Origin: Talpa occidentalis
Taxonomy: Eukaryota > Chordata > Mammalia > Eulipotyphla > Talpidae
Direction of reading: 5' to 3'
DNA: 64,000 nucleotides
NCBI RefSeq assembly: GCF_014898055.3
Contig: NW_023601754.1
Coordinates: 52,879,013 to 52,943,012 of the forward strand
Shown here: positions 29,842-64,000 of the stretch, piece by piece
Numbering within the stretch: position 1 is the first letter of the stretch
How the letters are laid out: every line of letters begins with the position of its first letter
Program-made: the position numbers and the translations under genes
Notes under the pieces: generated by a model
Told to the model about the DNA's origin: nothing
Databases searched by the model: none
What the model saw: the letters and a program-made list of their open reading frames with translations, nothing else

Positions 29842-32624
29842 CTGCGATGAGGGCGCGGGGCCGTGACCGCCAGCCCCCGGCAGCACCGGCACTTGGGCCC
29901 TGCACCCCCCAGGAGCGGCTCCGGCTCCAGAGGTCACGTCGCGGGGGCGGGGTGCACCAGGACCACGCCCGCCCGCCAGCCCAGGCCGCTGCGCTATCTG
30001 CGCAGAGACACCCGCCGGGCCGCACCGGGCGCTGGTGGCGCTTCAAGTCACACGACTCGGGGGAGATACCACGCGCTCGCCGTCACCCTCGCGGGGCGCC
30101 TAAGGCCCAGGCTCCGGCAGGTCGGTGAGAGCCGGGCGCACGCCGAGGGCGGCTTTCCCGCGTACGTGGAGACTGCGGGGCACAGGGGCCTCCCACGCCA
30201 GCCCGTGGCGGCTCTCCCTCCGCACCCCTCTTCCTCCGCACCCCGCACAGGCGGAGCCTGACGGAGAGGGGCCGGGAACAGCCACGTCTCCCCCAGGGTG
30301 CTACAGAGCCCCGCCCCCCGGGGGCCCGGAGGGGCCTGTCCCCGCTTCCTCTGGCAACGCTTGGGCTGTGCCGAACGAGGACAGGACAGAGGCCCTCCCG
30401 GGCCAGCGACCTCCCAGCCACATCCGCCGGTCTCAAAGCCTGAGTCAGGCTGCAGTGAGTGGCCAAGAGTGAGCCCCGGGGCGCAGGGCTCTCGCGTGCC
30501 CAGCGGCTGCCACAGGAACTGGGCAGGGGACCCACAGCCCTACGTGGCCACCGCAAACCTCAGTCCCCTCAGTCCAGGCGTCCCCAAGCAGGGCAAGAAC
30601 ATGCCCGCTGCGACCTCCTTTGGGACACAATTTTTGTGCAAATGAACTCAAATCCCAGCCTGGGAGGCACGACAGGTGCCCGTGCCAAGCGCCCACTGAC
30701 GCATGAAGGGACAGCGTAAAATGACCTGGTTTGCCCCACGGCGCCACCCTCTCCTAGAGAAAGGGTTCCCTGTCCTTTGCCGGTTCCAACCACGGGGGTG
30801 GGGTGGTGCCTCAGCGAAGGCGGGGCTGTTGGGCCAGGCCGACCCTGCCCGAGGCCAAGGGACCTCCTGTCTGCCGGTGACGCCTACAGACCCATGAGGG
30901 AAAATGAGCAGTGCCCGACCCTCATGGATCTTTCTGGAAGCCTGACCAGCTGGCAGAGCGAGCACTCTGTGCGCCACAGCCTTGTGCTTCCTGCTAGAGG
31001 CTCCTCTCTCCACAGAACACACAGGTCAGGCCAGATCCCTCCAGAGGCTTCTGAACCCGTTTCTCAAACCACAGGCCACAATGGAAATTTGACTTGGTTT
31101 TTCAAACAAGGAAACTTCCTTCCAGAAAATCACTGTCCTGACTCTGCGCCCCTTGCCGTCCAGGCGGGAGCTCACCTTCCAAGGGAAAGACGGCTGGAAC
31201 AGAGCAGCACAGACCCTCTTCCTGCAGAAGACAAACCCGCTCAGAAAACTCCGCTTAGAGCCCGGTCATGTGAGGCGGCCTCCGGGCACCGGGGGAGTCT
31301 CTGCAAGAGGACGGAGGAAGAGAGCTGGGGGACAGCCGCGGGCGGGCGGGCGGGCACAGCCTCCGCGTGGGAGCCCTTCCGCCACCTCCAGAGAGCCGGG
31401 AAGGAGGGCGGGAAGGTCTGCGTTTCACTAACAGAAGCTGGCTGAGCCCCAGGCACAGCCACGGCTGGGGGGCACGTGCCAGCAAGCTTTTCCAGAGGGC
31501 GCGGCACCAGCCTCGCCCGGACACCAGCCCCAGGCACGCAGCACCTGACACGGACGCCCCTGAGCTCCAGGCCCTGGCCCGCCACAGGCACGAGCACCGG
31601 GAAGCCCGGGGGGCCGGCACCCTGGTGGCCGGCTCGCACCACCGCCCTGCTCCTTCCCGAGCCCCAACCCCACACCCGCTCTCTCCCCGTCCCCTCAGGA
31701 AAGCCTCGGCTGCAGGTGCCAGCGACCCGCAGTGCCACCGGAGCACTGATTCAATCCCAGGCCAGGGCGACGGCCCCGGCTCTCACCTGCCGCCGCACGG
31801 TCCCTGCCTCCCCTACAGCGCAATTTTTTTAAAAAATCACAAAATGAGTTGGCAAATGACAAGCACGGCCACTTTATGGCTCCAAAGAGAACACGCCCAG
31901 ATGCCTCGCTCCGCACATACAAATTAACTCACAAACGGCTCAAAGGCCTCCACCCTGAGCTAAAAACTAAAGCGCAGAGCAGACCGCGAGCGCACTCTCA
32001 CGGCCGTTGCGCACGCTGGCGCCCAGGGTGCCCGAAGCGCCGCGGAGGCCTGGCTGAGCGGGACAGACTGGACTTTGTGCTCCAAAACGGACCGCGAGGA
32101 CGTGAAGACGGCACCGAGGGGGCCATTTCCAGTTCTGCACGGAGCACACACGCGCCTTCACAGCACGCAAGGGCACTCGGACACATTTCAAAGTGGGGGG
32201 GCATCTGCGCAGTCTCACCGCCCCCCCCGACAGCCCCCTTCCGGGAAGGCCCGGGAACCCCGGGGTGAGAGCAGGACGGTCAGAACCCCCGACATGGAGA
32301 AGTGGCTGCAGGTCCGCGGAGGTTAAACAAGGAGGTGCCGGGGGGCCCAGCCGCCCCACGCTTGCTTACAGGCCAGAAAGGAACACGCTTGCGCACACGT
32401 GAACACTGGTGCAGAACATTCCAGCATGTCACCCCCAGCAGCCAAGAGGGAGGCCCATGAAGCGGGGCTCATGCGCACAAGAAGGACCACTGGGCAGTGA
32501 GGAGGGAAGCTCCTGCCTGCGAGGATGACTCGAGAGATGCTGACCCCGAGGGACACAGGCCGCGGCCCCGAGACACCAGAATGGATAAATCTATGAGGTC
32601 GAAACCAGTTTCATGGCCGCCATG

Positions 32625-32657
32625 TGGGGTGGGGTGGGGTGGGGTGGGGTGGGGGGG
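32625..32657 (+). repeat. (GGGGT)n tract
   Basis: Five GGGGT units end in a seven-G run, a quadruplex-capable tract on +, inside CTTN intron 1. Confidence 0.9.
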
Positions 32658-33469
32658 TGATAAAAACAGGGTTTCTCTCTGAGATGATAAAATGACTTCA
32701 AATTGCGGCGGCGCCTGCACAGTCCCCCCACGACTGCTTTCCTGGCAGCCGCTGACCTGAGCTCTACAGGGGTGCCCGTACGAGTCCCATCCGCCAAGTC
32801 ACGAAAGACAGACCTCAGGACAGTGATGACGGCTCCCTCCAGGCCCCGCACGAGGCCTCCCCGCGGCTGTCACCCACACATCGGGCCGCACGGGACCCAC
32901 GAGCACGAGCGACGTGGGCAGTGACCACGCAGGGCTCGCGGCCTCGGGTGCCCACGGAGCAAAGGGCAGCCCCCCAGCCCTAGCCACACTACCCTGGGAG
33001 CCGCTCACACCCCCCTCGGCCGGCACTGGCCAGAGCTTTCAAAAGGGCCTGGAGGGTCAGTCCAGCCGCCCCGGGCCTGCCGGGTGGAACGGCCGAAGGG
33101 AGAGCTACGGGGTCCCCCTGGGCCGCCCCGCGCCTGCTACCGGGAGGCTTTCCCGACAGGGCCCGCATCCGCGCCCCGGCCCGGCCCCGGCTCAGCGGGC
33201 CCCGCGCGGCCGCCGCCCGCGGTCCAGGCCGGGCGGGCTCATCCCCGCCCAGCGGCGGCGGAGGCGGGCGGGGCGGCCGGCCCAGGCTGCGCTCCCAGAA
33301 AATGGAGCCCCTCCCCGGGCGGCCCGCAGCGCGGCTCGGGCGGGACAGGCCGGACGGCAGGGGCGCCTCTGCGACGCCCAGCGCGGCCCCCGGCGCTCCC
33401 GACCCGCCGCGCGCGCAGCCGCCGCGCTGACCTGGTTGCCGGCCCGCCCGGGGCGCCGCAGGACGCGCC

Positions 33470-33835
33470 CCAGGCCCCGCGCGCCCCCCGCGCCCCCGCC
33501 CGCCCCAGCCCCGCGCGCCCCCCCCGCGCGCCCAGGCCCCGCGCGCCCCCCGCCCGCCCAGGCCCCCGCGCCCCCCGCCCGCCCAAGGCCCCGCGTGCCC
33601 CCCGCCGCCCCAGGCCCCGCGCGCCCCCCCGCGCGCCCCCCGCCCCCCTGCCCGCCCCAGGCCCCCCGCGCCCCCCGCCCGCCCAAGGCCCCGCGCGCCC
33701 CCGCCCGCCCCAGGCCCCGCGCGCCCCCGCGCCCCCCGCCCGCCCCCGCGCGCCCAGGCCCCGCGCCCCCGCCCGCCCCAGGCCCCGCGCGCCCCAGGGG
33801 CCCGCCCGCCCCCCGCGCCCCGCCCCGCGCCGGAC
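33470..33835. repeat. CTTN: GC-rich minisatellite in CTTN intron 1
   Basis: Imperfect tandem copies of units such as caggccccgcgcgccccc and cgcccgcccaaggccccgcg, each about 20-35 bases, fill this stretch. On the CTTN sense strand the array is G-rich. Confidence 0.85.
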
Positions 33836-34144
33836 CCCGCGGCCCCGGCCCCTTCCGGGCAGGCCCGTGCGCCCCGACCCGGGCCCCAGGCCCCGCGGAC
33901 CCCTCCCCGGGCCCCCCGCCCTCACCCCCGGGCACCCCGCGCGCCTCCCCGCGCCCCGCACCCCGGCCGCGCTCGGGCTCCCGGCCCCCCGGCCCCCCGC
34001 CCGCCCCGCAGGCCCCGCGCCCCCGCCCCGCCGGGCGCCCCCCGCCGCAACCGCAAGCGGAAGCGCGGCCAGACCGCCGCTTCCTTCCCGTCTCGGGGCG
34101 GCGGCCCCGGCGCCCCAGCACGAGCGCCCGCCCGCCGCGCTCAC

Positions 34145-34190
34145 CGTGCCGGGGTCCCCGCCGCTCCGCCGCCCGCGCCCCCCGCGCCAG
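34145..34190 (-). other. CTTN: CTTN 5'UTR exon 1 (candidate)
   Basis: The donor GGCACG|GTGAGC (GT at 34144-34143) lies just downstream of an ETS/GC-box promoter in the CpG island. The start is not known; 34190 is a guess from the ETS-site position. Splicing to the acceptor at 29843-29842 would put the ATG at the start of the second exon. Confidence 0.5.
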
Positions 34191-34320
34191 CCCCACTTCC
34201 GGTTCCGCGGCGGGGGCGGGGCCGCATCCGGGCCCCGCCAGGCCCCGCCCCGCCGCGCCAGGCCCCGCCCCGCGCGCCAGGCCCCGCCCCGCCGCGCCAG
34301 GCCCGCCCCCCCGCCGCGTG
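34190..34320 (-). promoter_or_regulatory. CTTN: CTTN CpG-island promoter
   Basis: Read on the minus strand, an ETS/GABP-type site CCGGAAGT lies at 34202-34195. Upstream of it are a GC box around 34211-34222 and a run of GC boxes (gccccgcccc on +, about 34245-34310, four similar 19-20 base units). The wider CpG island covers about 33100-35180. There is no TATA box; this is typical of a broadly expressed TATA-less promoter. Confidence 0.7.
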
Positions 34321-34518
34321 CGCCGCCCGCGCTGCCCCGGAGCCGGCGGGGACCCGCGCGGACGAGGCCCGCACCGGGCGGCCCGCGGCGGCCCGGGCGC
34401 GGCAGAGGCACCGGCAGCGGGACGGGCCCGCCGTCCTGCCCGGGGTGCCGTGGGGGCGAGCGCGGCTGTCGTCAGCCCCTCGCCCCGTGTGCGCCGGCCG
34501 GCCCACCCCGCCCCGCCC

Positions 34519-34735
34519 GCGCCCGCCGGGACCCCCCCCGCGCCCCGCGCCCGCCGGGACCCCCCCCGCGCCCCGCGCCCGCCGGGACCCCCCCCCCGCG
34601 CCCCGCGCCCGCCGGGACCCCCCCGCGCCCCGCGCCCGCCGGGACCCCCCCCCCGCCCCGCGCCCGCCGGGGCCCCCCCGCGCCCGCGCCCGCCGGGACC
34701 CCCCCCCCGCGCCCCGCGCCCGCCGGGACGCCCGA
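34519..34735. repeat. About 8-copy, 25-32 base minisatellite upstream of CTTN
   Basis: Eight copies of the unit gcgcccgccgggacccccc with a variable C-run and a cgcgcccc spacer. C-run length varies between copies. Confidence 0.9.
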
Positions 34736-34805
34736 ACCCCCGTCGCCGCCCTCGCACAGGGCCGGACGCGGGACAGGGGCCCGGAGCAAAGACTCGGGCG
34801 GCCCC

Positions 34806-34866
34806 CCAGAGGGGGTGTCCCGCCAGAGGGGGTGTCCCCCAGAGGGGGTGTCCCGCCAGAGGGGGG
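34806..34866. repeat. Four-copy 16-17 base repeat
   Basis: Units ccagagggggtgtccc[c/g] start at 34806, 34823, 34839 and 34856. Confidence 0.9.
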
Positions 34867-35189
34867 CGGCGCGTGTCGGAGCCGCGGGGAGCGTCCCTTC
34901 CCGGCGAGGCCCGGGGCGGGGCCCGAGGGGGGCGGGGGCACCGAGGCCCGACCCTGCCCCGAGGAAGCTGGGCCAGGCGGGAGGCGGCGGGGCCGGGACA
35001 GGCGCGGGCGTGGGGTGGGGCCGGCGGGGCGAGGATGGAGGTGCGGCGCCCCAAGGTCGCGCAGGAGGCCTGTGGTCAAGGTCGAGGACAGACGGGCGCG
35101 GGGGCAGCTGGAGAGCAGGTGCCCCGCGTCGGCGTCCGCTGAGGGCCCTCAGTGGCAGAGGACACCCGCCCGTCGGCGAGCGCCCCGGC

Positions 35190-37720
35190 CCCTGCGTCCC
35201 GCTCGGCCTCTCAGTGGGCAGCAGCGTTTGGCATGAGGCTTGGGGCTGGACACGCGGTCCCCAGCAGGGGCTGTGGCTGCTCCTCCCCTGAGAGGCGCGG
35301 GCGTCCCAGGTCTGCCCAGGAGGCCCGGCAGCTTCTGGCCTCGCGCTCCTAGAGGACGCCCCCACGGAGAGGCCGCCTCCTCCGGGCCCTGTGGGTGCTG
35401 GAGCCCCCGGGCGCCAGCAGCTGCCGTGCCCCTGGGGGGCCATCTTGGGCCCGGCCCCCCCCGGGCAGCTGGGTGGCCGCTCTCCAGGGCTGCTCCTGGG
35501 ACACACCTGCAGAACCCCCAGACTGAGCTCATGGCTGCGGCCCTCCGGGTGGGTTCTTACATGGAAACCGATCGGAAAACAGCAGATGGTGCTCCTTCTG
35601 TGCGTGGGGACATCGGGCGGGGGGGCAGGACGAAGGAAGGAGCAGGCAGCACACGGCGGCGCTGTCGTCGCGATAAGCCACCCCAGAGCTGGTGACCTGG
35701 TGGGTGAACTTCCTGCCGGAGTTCTGGCTGGGGGTGCGCGCCTGCGTCCCTCACACCTCTGTGGGTGCCGCTCAAACGGCGCCACGGGGCGGGCAGGAGC
35801 CAAGCGGGGCTTGGGCCTGCGCTTGGTCTTCTCCCCGTGAGCGTGGGCCCGGAATGGCTAAACTGGCTCATTTACTACACGCTAGGCCCTCACCATAGGC
35901 TGTTGCCGGAGCCCGGGTCGGGCCGCTGGGCGGCCAACACTCAGGAGACGAGAGCTGGGGAGGAAATCAGGCGTGCTCAGGGCAGCCCCGCAGAGCGGCC
36001 ACCCGGCTGCCCCCGGGGGCCCCTTCCTGGGCACACGGGCACCCTCCCCCCGTCCTGCCTTGTGTGCCCCACACCCGCGCCAGGCGGGTTCCCGGTGGCT
36101 GTTTCACCCTGTGACAGAGCAGCCGCCCCGTGGGCAGTCGTAGCCGGTAACGCTGTGCACGCACGAGTTGAAAATTAACTGCCCGATGAGTCAAACCCAT
36201 TTGTGCGCCCAAGGTCGGTGCTGATGGTTTAAAAATATCTTCCTTCCACTTCCTCCTGGTCAGTGCCCGCCCCCGCCCCCATCTCTGGAATGGCCTGGAA
36301 CGCGCCCCGCTCCCCCACCCTGCCCCAGGCGGCGCCGGCTCCAGGCTCCCGGCTCTCAGCCCTGCTCTTTTTGGGAAAGTCAAGTCCCTGCCGGAAAGCG
36401 GGTGTGTCGGGGCAGCCAGTTCTACCCGTTCTGGGCGCCCAGGGGCAGGGCAGGGCGCTCCAGAACGTCACCTGGCGGCCCACAAAGACGCCTCTGGAAC
36501 TGGCATTGCGACTCTATTTGGAAAAGAGGTCCTACGGGCGAAGCTAAGGGTCTTCAGAGGAGGGCGGGCCGGGACAGGAGAGGGACGTGGCGACCAGGGA
36601 GCTGGGGGAGGCAGAGAGATCCTCCCTGGAGGCTGCTGCCTCCTCCCACCACGTGGTGGCGCGGCCAGGGGAAGAGGCAACCCAGGGCTGACCCATCAGC
36701 CGGGAAAAGGCGCGCGGTCGAGTCAAGGACATGCACTGGCTGCTCATCCGCGCGGGAGAATTATGGGGCGAGTGCAAGAAGTGATGGTGCTGGAGTTTCA
36801 GGGCAATGTGCCGATTTGTGGGTACAGCAGCGCGGCCCTGGCCAGCCCCCCACCCACGGAACACAGCCAGCAGACCCTCCCCATGGCCAGGAAGCCCATC
36901 CCAAGCAGGACAGGGCTTAGCCAGCAAAAAGCAACCAGAGCCCAGACCCCACACCTGCCTTCAACTGCATGATGGGAAACGTGGAAGAAACCTCAGGGCA
37001 GCGACTCGGAAGCTAAACGGAACCTGCACCGTTAATAAAGGTGGGACATCAGGAGGCGTCAGACGGGCGAACACCAAGGGTCTGTGCTACGCGCGAGCCA
37101 GCGCCCCTGCAGGGTCCTGGGGGGCAGATGGGGCTCACCACACCCAGCAGGGCCCGGAGCGGTCACGAGCGCCGACTCGTGGAGGGAAAGAGCCGCTGCC
37201 TAGTGGGTGCTCGGCCAGATGCTGCCGGGGCCGCCATCCTGTGAGCTGCCACCCTGCACCCTCTTCCCCACTACCCCCTGCCTGGGAGTCCGCTTCTGAC
37301 TTCCGTCTGGGAGGGCCTGGCCCCCGCCCTGTCGTGCTGGACTCGGGACATGGGCTGAGCTGTGAGGTAACCAGGCGCCGTTCCCTAAGGGCCTTGATCT
37401 GGAAGGCGGCCCCTGGGGCCACTCCGGGCTGTGTGGACAAGCCGGGGGCTGAGCCCACAGGGAGGAGCAAGCCTGGGCCCTGGAGCCGGGCAGGCCTGCA
37501 GGCAGGCAGGGGCCAGCCACCCTCCCGGACGGCGTCCCCTCCACCCGGTTCCCCCCGGCGCCGGTGAGCCGGGCCTCTGGGCTTCCAGAAGCGCGGGCAG
37601 GGACCCCTGGTCTTCCTCTGGGCGACACCCTGATCCTCGCCGCTGGTCTCTGCGCGGGACGGCCCGCCCGCAGCCGGCCGGCCGGGACGGGAGGGGACGC
37701 GGCTGCGGTCACTTTCCAAT
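35190..37720. other. Intergenic sequence between the CTTN promoter and the PPFIA1 3' end
   Basis: About 2.5 kb of GC-rich sequence. I see no exon, SINE or other supportable feature. Confidence 0.5.
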
Positions 37721-37724
37721 GCAG

Positions 37725-38947
37725 GCACGGCTCATTCTCGGATTCTTTATTGGCAGTGGAAAATGCTTCAGTACTTTATTGAGAGAAAGCAATAAATAAT
37801 ACTGTGATAAAAATAGTTCAAAAGTAGACTGTACATATTTTGTTACATAATCTGGAAGTTCACAAAAGATTAATAGAAAAACAGAAAGGTAACCATGAAT
37901 TGTACAAGTAAATTCGGAGCAGAAACCTCTACCCGGCTAAGGGTCAGCTGCATAATAAATAACGCACCGGGGGCTGCACACGGTTCTTGCTGGCTTTTTA
38001 ATATGCCATTTAAAAAGTAAAAGTTACAGTTTCTACTTATACAATCCAAAGTGGCTCTATCATTAAACTCTAAAAATTTCTGAGTAGGTCCATTCAACAT
38101 GTTTACAAACGAATGTAAAAAGATGATTTAAGTAGGGAAAATAAGGCCTTTGTTAGAGTCCAGGCGTTTCCAGCCAGGCTGCCAGCGGGCGCCCTCATTG
38201 GTCCTCTGCCCCGGGGGCGCCTCTGGGCCCTGCTGCCCCAGGCCCCGTCCTCCCTTCCCGCCAGGCACTGACCAGACAAGCGGCCCAAGGGCGGGGCGTC
38301 TCCCAGCCCAGCTCGCTGGAAGCTGCTCTTGAACTCCAGATGTTTTTTCATCTGTTCACGCGGTAGAATAAAGCTTTTTTTTTTTTTTTTTTTTTTTGCT
38401 AGAAAAAGGACAGTTAAGGTCAGTCACTGAAACACAGCATTAGAGTCGGCTCCTCTCGCCACGGTCGTGGTGGAGCCAGGACGGGCCCAGGGGGCTGCGC
38501 GGGGCCGGGCGCGCCCTCGCTCAGTCCCGGCGTGTCGTTACAAAATCAGACAACCGTAATTACAATAATGCACAATTTACAAAAGCCCTGTATTTGTTCA
38601 TAGAATTTATACATATAAGCATTACAGTATATTCATTTGAAAGACTAAAATTAGAGTGTAAGAACATGGGTTGATTTGAAAGGATATTTATAGCCTGGAT
38701 AGACATGAAAAAGTAAGGAACTATATAAATGAAGCCATAAGTTTACATAAATATAAGAAACATTAAATTCTAAAATATTTTCTCTATGGTATTCATGAAT
38801 TTTTCACTAATTAAAAACTCTGTAATAAAATATCTTAGGGTCCATATAACAAGTATTAACAGATTAAAGATTCCACTGAATTCTAAAACGTAGTCCTTGT
38901 AGGGTTCAGAATGCTGCATGATCACCGGTAGAAGTAGTGTGGGTAAA
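37725..38947 (-). other. PPFIA1: PPFIA1 terminal exon (3'UTR; alternative C-terminus if the previous exon is skipped)
   Basis: Opens after a strong acceptor CTTCTCTTCCAG (AG at 38949-38948). The AT-rich body ends after minus-strand AATAAA signals at 37780-37775 and 37751-37746, giving an exon of about 1.2 kb. In the main isoform it is entirely 3'UTR. Spliced directly to the exon at 41509-41674 it reads in frame VYPHYFYR-stop (TGA at 38924-38922). It contains a 23-T run (A-run in sense) at 38375-38397. Confidence 0.75.
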
Positions 38948-39748
38948 CTGGAAGAGAAGCAGACATGAGGGTCAGTCTCACGGGTCCCCACACTGTCGCC
39001 CCAAGTGCCCCAGCACCTGCCTAGAGGCCCCGGCGCCTCCCGACTGCTCCTGCGGCCTTGAGTGTTCAGAGGACATGCAGGCCCGTGCCTGCCAGGGGCA
39101 GGGCCTAGACCGGCTTCCTTCTAGTGTGTGTGGCAACGTGGCCAGTTAGGAGAACAGGTGACAATTCCCCCAATGTTCCAGCTGCGCAGGAAAGCATAAC
39201 TGGGCCCAGGAGCCGTCCCCAAGCCTGGGGGCGTGAGGTGAGGGCAGGGCTCCGGGCTGAGCCACTCGGAAGGCCCACAGGAACAGGAGCCCCGACTGGC
39301 GCTGCGCTCCTTCCTGAAAGCAAGTCTCGGGCCTGAGAGGCCACCAGTGCAGAGCAGGTGAGCCTCACGGAGCTCGGGGCTGTGGGCCCACCAGGGATGC
39401 ACCAGGTGCCCAAGCGGGAGCGTGGGGCAGCCGGTGAGAACTGAGCTCGGTCACGTATTGTTCTCCAGCCTCCGGACCCGAAACAGACGTCAGCAGACTC
39501 TTAACATAAGCCGGCAGTTTAGGGTCAAAGGAAAAGTAGAAACAGGTGTTTTCCCATTAACACTTGAGGCCACACTAACCTCCTCATGGCCGAGACACGG
39601 AACACTGGGACCGTCTCCCTGCGGGAGGCTGGTGTCTCTGTGTTCTCAGGATTCCTAGGGTGTCGCCAAGGCCCAGCTGAACCTGGATGCCAGGGCGGGG
39701 CCTCGGCAACCTCGGGGACGGTGGTCGCTACTCACCCGCGGAGGCGCC

Positions 39749-63158
<23,410 letters not shown>

Positions 63159-64000
63159 CTGAAACAGGAGGGAGAAAGATCGTGATCAGAAGTGAACTAA
63201 CTCTGTTAGTCAAGCCAGGACCAGCCAATCTGGAGAATCAGCAGCTTCCCAGAAAAGGCCTCCTGGGAGGACGCCTCTCTCGCTGGCTGCGGCGGCGTCC
63301 AGTCTCTTCAACCCTGCCGGGCGAAGCTGTGAGGCCCAGGACGCCAGCGCAGTCACAAAGCTCAGGGACGGGCCTGACACCCTGGAGGCCCCCAGGGCAA
63401 GTGCGGTCCCAGGCGACCTTTCTGGGGGACGGGCCCCAGCCGGCACACCGGCCTTCACCTGCTGTCACTCCCTCTGATCAGCGGGGCACCGGTGGGTCAC
63501 AGCAGCCGTCTTCATTCCACCTAATGCACCCCAGAGGCGCCCCAGCCCCTCTGAATGCAGAGGTGATGCCATCTTTAGCGCCCTGAGTGCAAACAGACAA
63601 GCAGCACCCCGACTGCCCATCAGGCCCTGGGCAGGGAACCCGCTTGAGCAGTGACAGTGAGGGGCCTACGCGCCTTCCCAGGTGACCCAGAGGGCAGGGG
63701 TGACCTGCCAGCTCATCGACTTTCAGTTCACACACACCTTAATTCAGGGCGCGTCTTCCTGAGCACCCCACGGCCGCCACCGTTTGTACTGTGACGCCTG
63801 GTCCTGGCTTACCCGCACCCTCGCGCCCGCCGCAGCCAGTCCCTCCCAGGCTCTTCTCCAGACGCCTGGTCATTTCAGACGTCCATCATCATCTTTCCCA
63901 CTCCTCGGCCTCCTCCCAGCTGAGACCACAGAAACGAGGTGAGCAACGTCACCATGGAACCGTGGAAACAGCCGAGACGTTCACCAGCCACCTCCTGCCA
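63159..64000 (-). other. PPFIA1: PPFIA1 intron to window edge
   Basis: No exon or repeat recognised in the last 842 bases. Confidence 0.5.

Larger units (their letters stand above)
29842..34144 (-). other. CTTN: CTTN first intron (5'UTR intron)
   Basis: 4.3 kb between the ATG exon and the proposed 5'UTR exon. It holds a (GGGGT)n tract at 32625-32657 and a C-rich minisatellite from about 33470 to 33835. A possible alternative donor on - (AACCAG|GTCAGC) lies near 33430. An additional non-coding exon could be hidden here; none could be proven. Confidence 0.6.

Noticed and set aside
31740..31830. Sequence gattcaatcccaggccaggg resembling a SINE B-box segment
   Set aside because: Only about 25 bases resemble copy 4; no head, body or duplication could be confirmed.
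33425..33445. Minus-strand donor AACCAG|GTCAGC as an alternative CTTN first exon
   Set aside because: Possible, but weaker than the donor at 34145 and without its own promoter motifs; kept only as a note under intron 1.
32914..35291. Open frames of 620-742 codons across the CTTN promoter island
   Set aside because: Created by C-rich minisatellites; repetitive Pro-Arg-Ala translations with no start context or homology. They overlap the promoter and 5'UTR exon.

Overview
This is nuclear DNA from a placental mammal. It has GC-rich isochore composition, short exons with GT/GC...AG splice sites in long introns, two CpG-island-like blocks and tRNA-derived SINEs. Three genes are recognisable from translated exons: the 3' end of SHANK2 on the + strand, all of the coding region of CTTN (cortactin) on the - strand, and the C-terminal half of PPFIA1 (liprin-alpha-1) on the - strand. 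This is the mirror image of the human 11q13 order PPFIA1-CTTN-SHANK2, so synteny is conserved. The species cannot be fixed. Four SINEs opening with GGGCCTCCC are not primate, rodent, carnivore, equid or vesper-bat types that I know. A laurasiatherian such as a rhinolophoid bat is a guess only. No prokaryotic, viral or plasmid features are seen.

Layout. 1-4275: SHANK2 intron. 4276-4843: last SHANK2 coding exon with the C-terminal SAM domain. 4844 to about 8980: long SHANK2 3'UTR with several AATAAA signals. About 8981-14400: gap between the convergent 3' ends of SHANK2 and CTTN. It contains one SINE and, unexpectedly, a roughly 2.2 kb CpG-island/promoter-like block (about 11250-13480). 14400-34190: CTTN, with 16 coding exons that sum to 1641 nt (546 residues plus stop). 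Its 5'UTR exon and ETS/GC-box promoter lie in a second CpG island near 34150-34230. 35.2-37.7 kb: gap between the genes. 37.7-63.2 kb: PPFIA1, with a terminal 3'UTR exon, 15 constitutive-looking coding exons giving 695 residues, and one 30-nt microexon. The N-terminal half of liprin lies beyond position 64000.

Function. The three proteins belong to one subcellular system. Shank scaffolds the postsynaptic density and binds the cortactin SH3 domain through a proline-rich site encoded outside this window. Cortactin binds Arp2/3 and F-actin. Liprin-alpha scaffolds LAR-type phosphatases and active-zone or focal-adhesion complexes through its SAM domains and PDZ ligand. The linkage of interacting partners is known in human; no co-regulation can be shown from sequence alone.

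The most interesting observations are: (i) a CpG-island promoter candidate with a strong minus-strand splice donor between two convergent genes; (ii) four introns with GC instead of GT donors, one after the cortactin repeat-6 exon that is alternatively spliced in human; (iii) near-identity of cortactin repeat exons 3 and 4, suggesting gene conversion; (iv) a SINE inserted at a PPFIA1 5' splice site, apparently duplicating the junction; (v) a PPFIA1 microexon and an alternative C-terminus that would delete the PDZ ligand. I did not find a wholly new gene system. Exon boundaries were derived by hand from splice consensus, phase and remembered human proteins.
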